A stretch of DNA of 64,000 bases from JAABSQ01 sp964573705 (GTDB taxonomy: Bacteria > Desulfobacterota > Desulfobacteria > Desulfobacterales > Desulfococcaceae). The position numbers and the translations under genes are program-made. Of this stretch, positions 52,769-62,775 are shown one piece after another. Positions within the stretch are counted from its first letter, which is position 1, and every line of letters starts with the position of its first letter. Under the pieces are notes generated by a model. It was not told the origin of the DNA. It ran no database searches and worked only from the letters and a program-made list of their open reading frames with translations. The stretch covers positions 1 through 64,000 of the forward strand of contig CAZNLT010000007.1 in assembly GCA_964573705.1 (NCBI GenBank), given 5' to 3'.

Positions 52769-55700
52769 AATCCGTCGTCCGGTTTTCGCTTCGTCAGACC
52801 GTCTTCATCAATGTGGTCTTCGTCATTCTGGTGCTGGCCGGCGGGTTCACCCTGTTCACCATTCCGGTGGAAAACATGCCCACGGTGGATATCGGCAAGG
52901 TCTTCATCACCACGGTGTGGTACGGGGCATCGGCCGACGATGTGGAGCAGCTGGTCACCGCCGAAATCGAAGAGGCCCTGGACGAGCTCGACGACGTCGA
53001 GTATATCGAGTCGAACTCCTACCGGAATTTTTCATCGGTTCTGGTCAAGTTCAACGACGATGTCGACTACAAGGACCTCTACGACGAACTCCGGTTTTTA
53101 TCCCTCAACATCAAGGATCAGCTCCCGCCCGGCGCCGACGAACCCCTTTTCACCTACATCGACACCAAGGAGTGGCTGCCGGTGGTAGTGGTCAACCTCA
53201 CCGGCGACCTGCCCCAGAAATCGCTCAAGCTTCTGGCGGATGAACTCAAGACCCGGCTGATCGACATCCCCGGGGTCCAGAACGTCTCTCTGGAAGGCGA
53301 ATTCGAGCGAGAGTTTCATGTCTCGGTGGACCCGGCCCGGCTCCGCAAATACGGCATCACCTTCGCCCAGGCGGCCGACGCGGTGGCGGCGGCCAACACC
53401 AAGATCCCCACCGGCCGGTTCCGCCAGGACCGCTCCGAGTACATGCTGGATGCGGGCCGGCGGCTTTCCTCCCAGCAGGAGGTCCTCGACATCATCGTCC
53501 GTCGGGACGGCGACGGCAATTTCATTCGGGTGGGGGACCTGGTCACCAGCGCCCGCATGAGCCACCGGGACCCGACCACCATTCCCTCGGTGAACGGCCA
53601 CGACACCCTGCGTCTGCGGGTCCTCAAGGAGACCGGCGGCAACGCCATCGACATCTCGGAAGAGACCAAGACGATCTCCCGGGATTTTGCGAGGGCCCAT
53701 GCCGACGAAGGCATCGGGGTGGTCTTCACCAACGACTCCACCATCGAGATCAACGATTCGGTCAACACCCTGGGCGGCAACCTGATCCTGGGGATGAGCC
53801 TGGTGACCCTCGTGCTCTGGCTCTCCCTGGGATTCCGCAACGCCCTGCTCACCGCCGTCGGGGTGCCCTTCGCGTTTCTGTGCTCCATCATCATCATGAA
53901 TCTGGCCGGGGTCTCCCTCAACACCATCAGCCTTTTCGCTTTCGTGCTGGTGACCGGGATCATGGTGGACGACGCGGTCATCATCATGGAAAATGTCTTC
54001 CGCCATCTTCAGATGGGCAAATCCCGGCGGGATGCGGTGGTGGACGGCACCGCCGAGGTCTTTCTGCCGGTGGTCAGTTCCGCGATCACCACCATCCTGG
54101 CCTTCATCCCCATGCTGATCATGACCGGCTCCACCGGGGAGTTCTTCGCCCAGATCCCCAAGACGGTAACCTATGCCCTGATCGCGTCCCTGATCGAGGC
54201 GCTCTTCATCCTGCCGATTCATATCCTCGACTGGGGCCCCCGGGTCGAAACCCGGCGGGTGGTGACCGAAGAGGAAGATCCCTTTCACCATCTGAGAAAG
54301 GGGGTCTTCGCCCCGCTGTGGCGGACCTACCGGTTCATTCTGGAGCGGCTTCTGAACCATAAGATTCTGACCTTCGTCGGCATCGGCGGGCTGTTTCTGG
54401 CTTCGGTGGCGGTTCTGGCCCTCTCGGTCACCGGCATCATGCCGCTGATCAAGGTCAAGTTCTTTCCGGGCAACTATTTTCGGTACCATGTCACCATCGC
54501 CATGCCGGTGGGGACCCCCATCGAGGTGACCGATCGGGTGGTTCGGGACCTCTCCGGCCATATTATCGCTATGGGACCGGAAACCGCTCAATCCGCCTCG
54601 GGCAGCGCCGGGTTTTTCGAAGACCAGGACTATGCCCGGCATGAAGGGGGCCAGTACGGCCAGATCGTGGTCACCCTGCCCGAAAAGGAAATTCGGGATT
54701 TTCCGGACAACCCGAATAATGACCCGATTCGGCACCTGGAATACATGCGCGACGCCCTGGCCCGCCATGTGGAAAAAACCTATGCGGATTCGGACCTGAA
54801 GCCGAGGGTGAAGGTGTTCGAAGAGGCCGACGGCCCGCCCACCGGAAAACCGGTCAACATTCGGGTGACCGCCGCCGCCATGGACCGGGCCGTTCAAGGC
54901 TCCGACGCCCTGCTGGGCTATATGCGAAGGGAACCCGAGATGGCGGACCTGATCGACCTGGACGACGACCGCCCCGAGATGCACCGGGTGGTCCGGTTTG
55001 TGCCCCGGCAGTCGGCGGTGTTCGAATACGGGCTTCAGCCCGATCAGGTGACCGGAATGGTGGCCGGGGCCCTCAATGGCCGGAGAGCGGGGCAATTCCG
55101 AAGCCTCGACGAAGAGGTCGATCTTCTGGTGCGGCTGGCCCGGGAAGACGACCCGGCCAACGTGCAGGGCGCCGGGCTGGCATCCCCCCTGGATGTCTTG
55201 GGAGTCCCGGTGATCGAAGACCCGTCCGCCCCGGTCCTGCTTCGGGACCTGGTGGACGTGCAATACCTGGCCGAACCCAATGTCCGGACCCGGTACAAGG
55301 GCCGGCCCACCGTGACCATCACCGCGGACATCAAACCCGGCTCCCCGCTCTCCCCGGCCCGGGTTCAGGTGCTGGTGGACCGCTTTTACGAATCCCACCG
55401 GAATCAGCTGGAAGGCGCCACCCTCTCCTACGGCGGGGAGTTCGATTCCACCAGCCGCTCCTATACCTCCCTCACCTTCGCCTTTTTCATCGCGGTGCTG
55501 GCCATCTACATGGTCCTCTCCTCCCAGTTCAATGACTATTTTCAGCCCATGATGATCATCACCGCGGTGCCCTTCGCCCTGATCGGGGTGGTCATGGGCC
55601 TCTTTTTAAGCCGGACCACCTTCACCATCGGCTCCTTCATGGCCATCGTGGGACTGGCCGGGGTGGCGGTTAACGACTCCCTGCTCCTGATCGACTTCAT

Positions 55701-56061
55701 GAACCAGCGGATTCGCCGGGGCCGGCCGCTTCGGGATGCGGTCATCGAAGCCAGCGCGGCCCGAATGCGGCCGGTGCTGATCACCACCGTCACGACCATT
55801 CTGGGCCTTCTGCCCATGGCGATCGGAATCCCCCAGAAATCGATCTCCTGGGCCCCCATGGCCACCGCCTTCGTGGCGGGCCTTTCCAGCGCCACCATTC
55901 TGGCCCTGTTAGTGATTCCGGTGGAGTATGAAGCGGTGGAGCAGATCAAGCGTTTTTTCAGACGCAAGGGGTGGTTCCGGGGCGAAAGCAAAGGGGAGCC
56001 GCCGACACCGGAAAAGGCGGAAGAAGATTCAGCCCAAGAACCGGTCGCGGGAATGAACTGA
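52765..56061 (+). CDS. RND-family efflux transporter (AcrB-like)
   Basis: 1098 residues with the RND layout: helix 1 at about 13-33, a large porter loop, TM2-6 beginning NLILGMSLVTLVLWLSLGF, the proton-relay Asp pair in GIMVDDAVIIMENVFRHLQMG (TM4), a second porter loop, and the final helices (VGLAGVAVNDSLLLIDFMNQRI). The first half has the usual porter sequence; it is slightly longer than AcrB (1049). No outer-membrane TolC-like gene is adjacent, so the channel must be encoded elsewhere. Substrates unknown. Confidence 0.95.
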   Translation: MKSVVRFSLRQTVFINVVFVILVLAGGFTLFTIPVENMPTVDIGKVFITTVWYGASADDVEQLVTAEIEEALDELDDVEYIESNSYRNFSSVLVKFNDDVDYKDLYDELRFLSLNIKDQLPPGADEPLFTYIDTKEWLPVVVVNLTGDLPQKSLKLLADELKTRLIDIPGVQNVSLEGEFEREFHVSVDPARLRKYGITFAQAADAVAAANTKIPTGRFRQDRSEYMLDAGRRLSSQQEVLDIIVRRDGDGNFIRVGDLVTSARMSHRDPTTIPSVNGHDTLRLRVLKETGGNAIDISEETKTISRDFARAHADEGIGVVFTNDSTIEINDSVNTLGGNLILGMSLVTLVLWLSLGFRNALLTAVGVPFAFLCSIIIMNLAGVSLNTISLFAFVLVTGIMVDDAVIIMENVFRHLQMGKSRRDAVVDGTAEVFLPVVSSAITTILAFIPMLIMTGSTGEFFAQIPKTVTYALIASLIEALFILPIHILDWGPRVETRRVVTEEEDPFHHLRKGVFAPLWRTYRFILERLLNHKILTFVGIGGLFLASVAVLALSVTGIMPLIKVKFFPGNYFRYHVTIAMPVGTPIEVTDRVVRDLSGHIIAMGPETAQSASGSAGFFEDQDYARHEGGQYGQIVVTLPEKEIRDFPDNPNNDPIRHLEYMRDALARHVEKTYADSDLKPRVKVFEEADGPPTGKPVNIRVTAAAMDRAVQGSDALLGYMRREPEMADLIDLDDDRPEMHRVVRFVPRQSAVFEYGLQPDQVTGMVAGALNGRRAGQFRSLDEEVDLLVRLAREDDPANVQGAGLASPLDVLGVPVIEDPSAPVLLRDLVDVQYLAEPNVRTRYKGRPTVTITADIKPGSPLSPARVQVLVDRFYESHRNQLEGATLSYGGEFDSTSRSYTSLTFAFFIAVLAIYMVLSSQFNDYFQPMMIITAVPFALIGVVMGLFLSRTTFTIGSFMAIVGLAGVAVNDSLLLIDFMNQRIRRGRPLRDAVIEASAARMRPVLITTVTTILGLLPMAIGIPQKSISWAPMATAFVAGLSSATILALLVIPVEYEAVEQIKRFFRRKGWFRGESKGEPPTPEKAEEDSAQEPVAGMN

Positions 56062-56180
56062 GAAAACCTGTCGGTTCTCGATCCGGAAGCGGAGACGTTT
56101 TGCCTCAAATAGCAGCGGGCTCGGACCGACATGCCATCCCAAAGCATACCCTTAACAAGAACAACGAAGGAGGAATAGAG

Positions 56181-57227
56181 ATGGAAAACAAAAGCTCTTT
56201 TGCCGAGGCACTGAATACAGGCGACATACTGGTGGCCGAAGGCTATATTTTTGAACTGGAAAGACGGGGCTATATCAAGGCCGGGCCGTTCGTGCCCGAG
56301 GTGGTGCTGGAGTACCCGGATGCGGTCAAACAGCTTCACCGGGAATTCTTGCGGGCCGGCTCCGATGTGATCGTGGCCTGTACCTATTACGCCCATCGGT
56401 CCAAGTTGAAGGCGATCGGCAAGGAAGACCGGCTGGAAAAACTGAATCTTCAGTCTATTGCGCTGGCCAGGGAAGTGGCGGATGAAAACGGGGCCTGGGT
56501 GGCCGCCAATCTCTCCAACACCTGGGAGTACGATCACGCCGAACCCGAACAATCGGGAAAGGTCGTCAAAGCCATCTTTCAGGAGCAGATCGACTGGGCC
56601 AAGGCCGAAGGGGTCGATCTGGTCATCGCGGAAACCTTCAGCCATTTGGGAGAGGCGATGATCGCCCTAGAGGTGATCAAGGAGGCGGGCCTGCCGGCGG
56701 TGATCACCTACACCACGGTCCACGAAAAAAGCTGCGACGGCTACACCTGGGAGGATGCCTGCCGCATCCTGGAAGAGAACGGGGCGGATGTGGTCGGCCT
56801 CAACTGCGGGCGGGGCCCGGAAACCATGAGGCCGATTCTGGAGCGGATTCGAAACACCGTGAAAGGAACCGTGGCGGCCCTGCCGGTGCCCTACCGCACC
56901 ACCCCCGAAACCCCCTGCTTTTTCGATCTCAGGCAGAAAGACGCCAAAAATGCGTTTCCGGTGGCCCTCGACCCGTTTCTGCTCGACCGATTCGAAACCG
57001 CGGAATTCGCCGTTCAGGCGAAAGACATGGGCATCCACTACATCGGATTGTGTTGCGGCGCCGGCCCTCACCATATCCGGGCCATGGCGGAAGCATTGGG
57101 CCGAAAAGTCCCGGCCAGCCCCTATTCCCCGGATCTCAGCCTGCATCCGGTCTTCGGGGAATCGACATCCAAGAAGCAGCATTATATCGAATGCCTCTAC
57201 GGGCCGAATGTGGCCGAGGAATCCTGA
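56181..57227 (+). CDS. Homocysteine S-methyltransferase-like (BHMT/MtaA-type) protein
   Basis: 348-residue methyltransferase of the homocysteine methyltransferase superfamily, begun at ATG 56181 (GAAGGAGGAATAGAG upstream). A TIM barrel with the zinc ligands in the expected order: GLNCGRGPETM (first Cys) and GLCCGAGPHHIRAM (the Cys pair near the C-terminus). It lacks the cobalamin domain of MetH. Related to betaine-homocysteine methyltransferases; the methyl donor could be betaine or a sulfur compound, and cannot be told here. Independent of the pump genes. Confidence 0.86.
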   Translation: MENKSSFAEALNTGDILVAEGYIFELERRGYIKAGPFVPEVVLEYPDAVKQLHREFLRAGSDVIVACTYYAHRSKLKAIGKEDRLEKLNLQSIALAREVADENGAWVAANLSNTWEYDHAEPEQSGKVVKAIFQEQIDWAKAEGVDLVIAETFSHLGEAMIALEVIKEAGLPAVITYTTVHEKSCDGYTWEDACRILEENGADVVGLNCGRGPETMRPILERIRNTVKGTVAALPVPYRTTPETPCFFDLRQKDAKNAFPVALDPFLLDRFETAEFAVQAKDMGIHYIGLCCGAGPHHIRAMAEALGRKVPASPYSPDLSLHPVFGESTSKKQHYIECLYGPNVAEES

Positions 57228-57269
57228 ATTCAAATCAAACCCCGAGTCCCTTTCAAAGCCCTTCGGAGG

Positions 57270-57306
57270 TCCTGCCGGGCATGCGCGCGGAACCGGGCCT
57301 TTTTTG
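57270..57306 (+). terminator. Possible terminator of the methyltransferase gene
   Basis: GC-rich CCGG/CCGG stem region followed by TTTTTT (GGGCCTTTTTTG). The stem is imperfect, so support is weak. Confidence 0.4.
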
Positions 57307-57458
57307 AAGCAGGTGCGCCGATCATTCGCAAACGCTTTACAAGTCGGGCGAAAAATGGCAAGGAGTGTTAAAAAGTGCCTTGCGAGAAGAAAACCATCCA
57401 TGATGCGTATGGATTCAATGGAAGGATGTCCTTTGGCCGATTCTAAACAGACAGTGCA

Positions 57459-60400
57459 ATGAACACTCGCATCCTCATCGTGGACAAGCATCCCCGGGCC
57501 GCCGATCGTTTTCAGGCCATTTTTTCGGATATTCTGATATCAGAGGCGGGCCCCGGGGAAGAGTCGCCGCCCCTGCTGCGGGTATTTCCGGATATTCCGG
57601 CCCTGGTAAGCGCCTTTCGGAACGACTATGATGACGGGCGCAAAACGCCTCTGTGCATTCTCAATCCGCCCATCGAGGGCGCCGAGGATCCGGCGGTGGT
57701 GGAGGCTCTGCACGATATCGATCCGGATACCGAACTGCTTCTGATTTCCGATACCCCCGAGACCGATTCAGCGCCGTTGGACGCCCCGCCTTCACGGGTT
57801 CACCGGATCGGGCGTCCCGCCGACTCCACCCAGCTTCGCACCCTGGTGATCGAACTGCTTCGCAATTGGAACGAACGCCACCAGCTTCAGGATAAGATTC
57901 AGCATCTGCAGATCGCGTTGGAGGGCGCCGGCATCGGGTTGTGGGACCGGAACGTGCAAACCGGGGTTCAGACCCTCAGTCCTCAAGGGGCGCAGATGCT
58001 CGGCTATCCGCCGGATGAACTCGAACCCCGGCTTGAGGCATGGGAGGCACTGATACACCCGGAAGACCTCGACCTCACCCGCAAACGGATGGAGGCCCAT
58101 TTCGCATGGGAAACCCCCTACTATGAAGCGGAGTACCGGGTGCGCACCCGGTCCGGCGACTGGAAATGGATACTCGCCCGGGGGCAGGTGATGGAGTGGG
58201 ATGCCGACGGCCAGGTGCTGCGGGTGGCCGGCACCTACATGGACATCAGCGACCGAAAGGAATTCGAGCAGGAACTGAGGCACCAGCGGGCCCTGCTCTA
58301 CTCTCTGATCGATTCCATTCCCGACCTGATCTTCTACAAGGATGTGGAGGGCGCCTATATCGGCTGCAACCCGGCCTTCGGCGCCTTTACCGGGGTCCAT
58401 TGGCGGGAAATTCAGGGAAAGACCGATCACGATCTCTTCCCCCGGAATCTGGCCGATTTTTTCCGGGAGCAGGACCGGCTCATGCTGGCCTCCGAAGGCC
58501 CGCGCAGCAATGAGGAATGGGTCGGCTATCCCGACGGCCGCCAGGTGCTGCTGGACACCCTCAAAACCCCGTTTCACGGTCCCGACGGGGAGATTCTGGG
58601 GATCGTCGGGGTCAGCCGGGACATCACCGAGCGAAAAAGCATGGAGGAGGAGCTTCAGAAGGCCAAGGAGATGGCCGAGGCGGCCAATCAGGCCAAGAGC
58701 GAATTTCTGGCCAGCATGAGCCATGAAATCCGCACCCCCATGAGCGGCATCATCGGAATGGTGGATCTGCTTCAGCAATCCCGGCTCAACCGGGATCAAC
58801 GAGGTTACCTGGATATCATTCAGAAGAGCGCCGATTCCCTGTTGGCGATCATCAACGACATCCTGGACATCTCCAAGATCGAAGCCGGTAAGGTGGAGCT
58901 GGAAACACTGGACTTCGATCTGCGCACCACCCTGGAGGACATGAGCGATCTGATGGCGGTCAAGGCCGAGGAAAAGGGGATTCTCTTCACCTGCCTGATC
59001 GACCATTCGGTCCCTTCTCTGCTGCGGGGGGACCCCGGCCGTCTGCGCCAGATTCTGATCAATCTCATCGGCAATGCCATCAAATTCACGGAGCAGGGAG
59101 AGGTGCTGCTCCATGTTGAGCTGGAGAAACAGTCCACCTATCGCGCGGTTCTCGAATTCTCCATTCGGGACACCGGGATCGGCATTCCTTCCGACAAGCT
59201 CGACCGGATTTTTAACAAATTCACCCAGCTGGACATGTCCACCACCCGCCAGTACGGCGGCACCGGGTTGGGGCTGGCCATCGCCCGCCAACTCACCGAA
59301 ATGATGGGGGGCCGCATGAAGGTGGAAAGCCGGGAGGGAGAAGGCGCCACCTTTCGGTTTTCGGTGGTCCTTGAGAAGCAGCCGGAGGCGGAACAGCGCG
59401 AACCGGTGATATTCGAAGACCTCCAAACACTGCGAATTCTGTTCGTGGACGACAACTCCACCAACCGGCTAGTGCTTCGGGAACAGCTTCTGATCCTCGG
59501 ATGCCGGTTCGAGGAGGCCTCCGGCGGCGCCATGGCCCTGGAGCTGCTCCGGTCCGCAGCCGCGGCCGGGACCCCCTTCGACATCGCCATTCTGGATCAG
59601 GAGCTGCCCAGGATGGACGGGGTCACCCTGGGCAAGCAGATCAAGGCCGATCCGGATCTTCGGGGCATTCGGCTGATCATGATGACCTCCATCGGCAATC
59701 GGGGGGATGTCAGCCGCATGGAGGCCATCGGCTTCGCCGCCTATCTGGTGAAGCCGGTGAGACAATCCCGGCTCCTGGAATGTCTGCGGGCGGTGGGGGC
59801 CGCCGACCCGGAGGCCCGGCCGGCCCCCGGCATCATCACCCGCCACACCCTGTCCGAGAACCGAAAGCGGCACGGACGGATTCTGCTGGTGGAAGACAAC
59901 GAAACCATTCAGCTGGTCAGCATGGAGATGCTCAAGCAGTGGGGATACCAGGCGGACCTGGCCGAAAACGGGGCCGAAGCGGTGCGGGCGTTGGAGACCC
60001 GGAACTACCATCTGGTGCTCATGGATGTGGAAATGCCGGTGATGGACGGCTATGAGGCTACCCGCCGCATTCGGGCCGAGGATTCCACGGTGCTGGACCG
60101 GAACCTCCCCATCATCGCCATGACCGCCCACGCCATGAAGCGGGACCTGGACCTCTGCCTCACGGTGGGCATGAACGATTACATGACCAAACCGATCCGC
60201 TACAACGATCTGGCGGTGATTCTGGAAAAATACCTGTCCCGCAACCCGGAGCTTTCGGAATCCGGGCCCACCGGCAAGATCGTCTTCGATGAAACCGACA
60301 TCTCCGACCGGTTGGACGGCAACCAGAAACTGATTCGAATGCTGCTGGCCGAATTCGTCAAAAACACGCCGGGCCGCATCGACGCCCTTCGCCGGGCCTT

Positions 60401-60968
60401 TCGAGAAAAGGAGGCCGATCAGATTCGAATCCTGGGCCACACCCTCAAGGGATCTTCGGCCACCGCCGGGGCCCCGGGCATGCAGGCCCTGGCCTCACAG
60501 ATCGAATCCGCAGGCAAATCCAAAGCCTTTCACGCCCTTTCTCCCCTGATCGAGAAACTGGCGGCCGAATTCGTGAAGCTGAAGCGAATCCTTTCAGAGG
60601 CGGGCTTGATTCAGGACCCCGGGGCATCGGAGCGGACCCCGGTGGACATCTCGGCGGCCCTTCAGAATATGGAAGGCAACCGGCGTCTGCTCAAGGAATG
60701 TCTGAATGATTTTTCCAGGAATTGTTTGGGGATGCTCGCCGACATTCGGGCCTCCATCGAGGCAGATGATCCCATCCATCTGAGAAAGGCGGTCCATCGA
60801 CTCAAGGGCGCCCTGGTCTATCTGGCCGCCGAACCGGCCGGGGATATCGCCTCGCGACTGGAAGCCCAGGCATCGGCCAGGGATCTGGTCGGGGCGCGGC
60901 AGACCGCATCGGAACTGGTTCGGGCCTGCGAAACCCTGCGGTCTTTCGCCGCCACCTTTTCCGAATAA
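57459..60968 (+). CDS. Cytoplasmic hybrid histidine kinase with two receivers and two Hpt domains
   Basis: 1169 residues, no membrane helix. Order: receiver-like N-terminus (1-130) whose phosphoacceptor position reads ILN instead of an Asp (degenerate); two PAS domains (~150-270, 285-400); HisKA with SMSHEIRTPMSGIIG; HATPase with GTGLGLAIARQL; REC 1 (ILFVDDN...ILDQELPRMDG); REC 2 (ILLVEDN...LMDVEMPVMDG); Hpt 1 (GHTLKGSSATAGAPGM) and Hpt 2 (VHRLKGALVYLAAE). A complete internal phosphorelay; no partner regulator follows. Begins at ATG 57459 without a strong Shine-Dalgarno. Confidence 0.92.
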   Translation: MNTRILIVDKHPRAADRFQAIFSDILISEAGPGEESPPLLRVFPDIPALVSAFRNDYDDGRKTPLCILNPPIEGAEDPAVVEALHDIDPDTELLLISDTPETDSAPLDAPPSRVHRIGRPADSTQLRTLVIELLRNWNERHQLQDKIQHLQIALEGAGIGLWDRNVQTGVQTLSPQGAQMLGYPPDELEPRLEAWEALIHPEDLDLTRKRMEAHFAWETPYYEAEYRVRTRSGDWKWILARGQVMEWDADGQVLRVAGTYMDISDRKEFEQELRHQRALLYSLIDSIPDLIFYKDVEGAYIGCNPAFGAFTGVHWREIQGKTDHDLFPRNLADFFREQDRLMLASEGPRSNEEWVGYPDGRQVLLDTLKTPFHGPDGEILGIVGVSRDITERKSMEEELQKAKEMAEAANQAKSEFLASMSHEIRTPMSGIIGMVDLLQQSRLNRDQRGYLDIIQKSADSLLAIINDILDISKIEAGKVELETLDFDLRTTLEDMSDLMAVKAEEKGILFTCLIDHSVPSLLRGDPGRLRQILINLIGNAIKFTEQGEVLLHVELEKQSTYRAVLEFSIRDTGIGIPSDKLDRIFNKFTQLDMSTTRQYGGTGLGLAIARQLTEMMGGRMKVESREGEGATFRFSVVLEKQPEAEQREPVIFEDLQTLRILFVDDNSTNRLVLREQLLILGCRFEEASGGAMALELLRSAAAAGTPFDIAILDQELPRMDGVTLGKQIKADPDLRGIRLIMMTSIGNRGDVSRMEAIGFAAYLVKPVRQSRLLECLRAVGAADPEARPAPGIITRHTLSENRKRHGRILLVEDNETIQLVSMEMLKQWGYQADLAENGAEAVRALETRNYHLVLMDVEMPVMDGYEATRRIRAEDSTVLDRNLPIIAMTAHAMKRDLDLCLTVGMNDYMTKPIRYNDLAVILEKYLSRNPELSESGPTGKIVFDETDISDRLDGNQKLIRMLLAEFVKNTPGRIDALRRAFREKEADQIRILGHTLKGSSATAGAPGMQALASQIESAGKSKAFHALSPLIEKLAAEFVKLKRILSEAGLIQDPGASERTPVDISAALQNMEGNRRLLKECLNDFSRNCLGMLADIRASIEADDPIHLRKAVHRLKGALVYLAAEPAGDIASRLEAQASARDLVGARQTASELVRACETLRSFAATFSE

Positions 60969-61023
60969 GCGCTGCTTCGACGAGCCATTCGGTTCAGGGG
61001 TACGGTCCGGGGCCATCAAAATC

Positions 61024-61452
61024 TCAGTTTTGAAATCGGCGCCGAATCCGGGTTCGATCTTCCGGAGACAGCCGATCCCAGTTCTCCAGCTGTCTGCGGA
61101 TCGCCTCCCGCTCACCGGGCGGCAGCCGCTGCCACTGGTTGAACCGCTGCTGATAGAGTTCCCGGGCCTCGGGCGGCATTCGCTTCAGCTGCTCCATCTT
61201 TCGGCGAAGGGCTCTGCGCTGCTCCGGGTCCAGAGACCGCCACTCCTCCAACTTCCGCTGAAGCCGGGCTTTTTCCTCCGGAGAGAGGTCCTGATATTGG
61301 TCCAACCGGCCCGCCGATCCGTTTCGGGCCAGGCGGCAGATCAGGTCCATCTCCTCCTCCAGGGACAGGGACCCGCCCAGGGCCGCGGCAGGCATCCACC
61401 ACAGGATCGCCAGAAAGGCGGCCGACAGGCCCCAGGGTCCGATCCGCTTCAT
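61024..61452 (-). CDS. DUF3106 periplasmic protein
   Basis: 142 residues: signal peptide (WGLSAAFLAILWWMPAAALGG), then repeated helical units of the kind LSPEEKARLQRKLEEWRSLDPEQR, characteristic of DUF3106. These often accompany ECF sigma/anti-sigma operons; here it is the third gene, starting one base after the anti-sigma stop, and may act in the periplasmic signal. Function unproven. Confidence 0.82.
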   Translation of the reverse strand: MKRIGPWGLSAAFLAILWWMPAAALGGSLSLEEEMDLICRLARNGSAGRLDQYQDLSPEEKARLQRKLEEWRSLDPEQRRALRRKMEQLKRMPPEARELYQQRFNQWQRLPPGEREAIRRQLENWDRLSPEDRTRIRRRFQN

Positions 61453-61453
61453 G

Positions 61454-62038
61454 CTACACCTCGATCCTTTTCATCCGGTACTCCCGCGCGGCCCCGCGCC
61501 GATGCGGGTCTTCCGTCTTTTCCAAATAATCGTATTCCCGTTGGTCCACCACCTGCACCAACTTTTCCATGGTGTCCATCTCCTCCAGAAGATCGAGGTT
61601 GCGAATCACCTCATAATCCTCCTGAAGCAGGGTCTGCTCCGTCCGGCTGAGGCGGATGCCCGTCGAAACCGGGGACCCCCCGAAGTCGAATCGAATCCCG
61701 CCCCAGACCAGCAGCAGAAGGGCCAGGCCCGTGGCCGCCAAAGTCGGAAACGGGGTTCTCGACCCGAGCCCGAGCCGCTGCCGCCAGCCGCCCCGGTCTC
61801 CATTTCTTCGAAGGGTGTCGGTAATGGAGCGGGTCATGGCCTCGGCCGCAGCGGGCGCGAGTTCCGCCCCGGGCGCTCCCTCCCGGGCCGCATCCAATAT
61901 CCGGCCCATGCGGCTTCGCTCCTGACGGCAGGCGGGGCAGGCCGCCAGATGGCGCCGCAGACGGGACCGAAGGCCCGGGCTCAGATCTTGGTAGAGGTCC
62001 ATCCATATGATTTCCTGATATTCGGCACATGCCTTCAT
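61454..62038 (-). CDS. Zinc-finger anti-sigma factor
   Basis: 194 residues from ATG 62038, which overlaps the sigma-factor stop (ATGA). A zf-HC2 motif near the N-terminus (LRRHLAACPACRQERSRM: the H-x3-C-x2-C zinc site) binds the sigma factor in this family; a membrane helix at about 96-115 (LAATGLALLLLVWGGIRF) is followed by a periplasmic tail. Together with the next gene it is the ECF regulatory pair. Confidence 0.9.
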   Translation of the reverse strand: MKACAEYQEIIWMDLYQDLSPGLRSRLRRHLAACPACRQERSRMGRILDAAREGAPGAELAPAAAEAMTRSITDTLRRNGDRGGWRQRLGLGSRTPFPTLAATGLALLLLVWGGIRFDFGGSPVSTGIRLSRTEQTLLQEDYEVIRNLDLLEEMDTMEKLVQVVDQREYDYLEKTEDPHRRGAAREYRMKRIEV

Positions 62039-62691
62039 GTGTCTTCCTCCTCCGTCTCCACCCAATCCTTCAGGGTTTCCCGCAGGCGGCGGGTCGCCCG
62101 GAACAGGTGAGATTTGACCGTGCCTTCCGCCGCGCCCATGACCGCCGCGATCTCTCGGATCGTCATTCCGTGAAGCACCTTGAGCTGAAAAGCGGTCTGC
62201 TGCTTCTCCGGAAGCGATCCCACGGCCCGCTTGACCTCTCCGGCCAGCTGTTTGCCGCTGAGCATCGCCAGCGGGTCCGAGTCGGCGCCGGTATCCGGTG
62301 GCTCCTCGGCCGAAGATACCGCCTCTTCACCATTCGACCGCCCCCACCGCCAGGGAAGGAATCGGCGCTCCCGTCGAATCCGCCGGCGCCGGCCGTCCAG
62401 GCAGGTATTGACCAGAATCCGGTAGAACCAAGTGTAAAAAGCGGCATTTCCCTGAAAGGAATCAAGCTTTCGAAAGGCTTTCAGAAAGGCCTCCTGGGTC
62501 ATGTCCCAGGCTTCCTCCCGATCGCCGTCGGTCATGGTCAGTGCGATAGCGTATGCCTTGTCCTGATGCCGCCGCACCAGTACCTCGGCGGCCCAGCCGG
62601 CGCCTTCCTTGAGTCGAACGACCAGTGTTTCATCGGTCGGTTCGACCGAGTCTTGGATAGCGGCAGCGGGCCGGTCAACCGGTTGCATCAT
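62035..62691 (-). CDS. ECF-type sigma factor
   Basis: 218-residue RpoE-like sigma factor. Region 2 (AYAIALTMTDGDREEAWDMTQEAFLKAFRKL...FYTWFYRILVN), a short variable linker rich in Arg and Gly, and region 4 with helix-turn-helix (LPEKQQTAFQLKVLHGMTIREIAAVMGAAEGTVKSHLFRATRRLRETL). First gene of a sigma/anti-sigma/DUF3106 operon. The inducing signal is unknown. Confidence 0.94.
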   Translation of the reverse strand: MMQPVDRPAAAIQDSVEPTDETLVVRLKEGAGWAAEVLVRRHQDKAYAIALTMTDGDREEAWDMTQEAFLKAFRKLDSFQGNAAFYTWFYRILVNTCLDGRRRRIRRERRFLPWRWGRSNGEEAVSSAEEPPDTGADSDPLAMLSGKQLAGEVKRAVGSLPEKQQTAFQLKVLHGMTIREIAAVMGAAEGTVKSHLFRATRRLRETLKDWVETEEEDT

Positions 62692-62726
62692 GGCTCATTC
62701 GGGGTTCTGTGTTCACCGAAAGTCGC

Positions 62727-62768
62727 CCCGCCGAACCCGCGGGCCGAAAATGCCGCGGGTTCGGCGGG
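62727..62768 (-). terminator. Very strong hairpin behind the basic periplasmic gene
   Basis: Perfect 16-bp stem (CCCGCCGAACCCGCGG / CCGCGGGTTCGGCGGG), 10-nt loop. It lies just past the 62776 stop and upstream of the sigma-factor start (62691), and separates the two units. No U-tract. Confidence 0.7.
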
Positions 62769-62775
62769 CATCGGA

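Noticed and set aside
53098..55398. 766-codon antisense frame opposite the RND pump
   Set aside because: Mirror frame of GC-rich coding sequence, rich in Gly/His/Arg/Pro; the RND pump on the plus strand is unmistakable.
57792..59426. 544-codon antisense frame opposite the hybrid kinase
   Set aside because: Same mirror effect; the kinase domains are intact on the plus strand.
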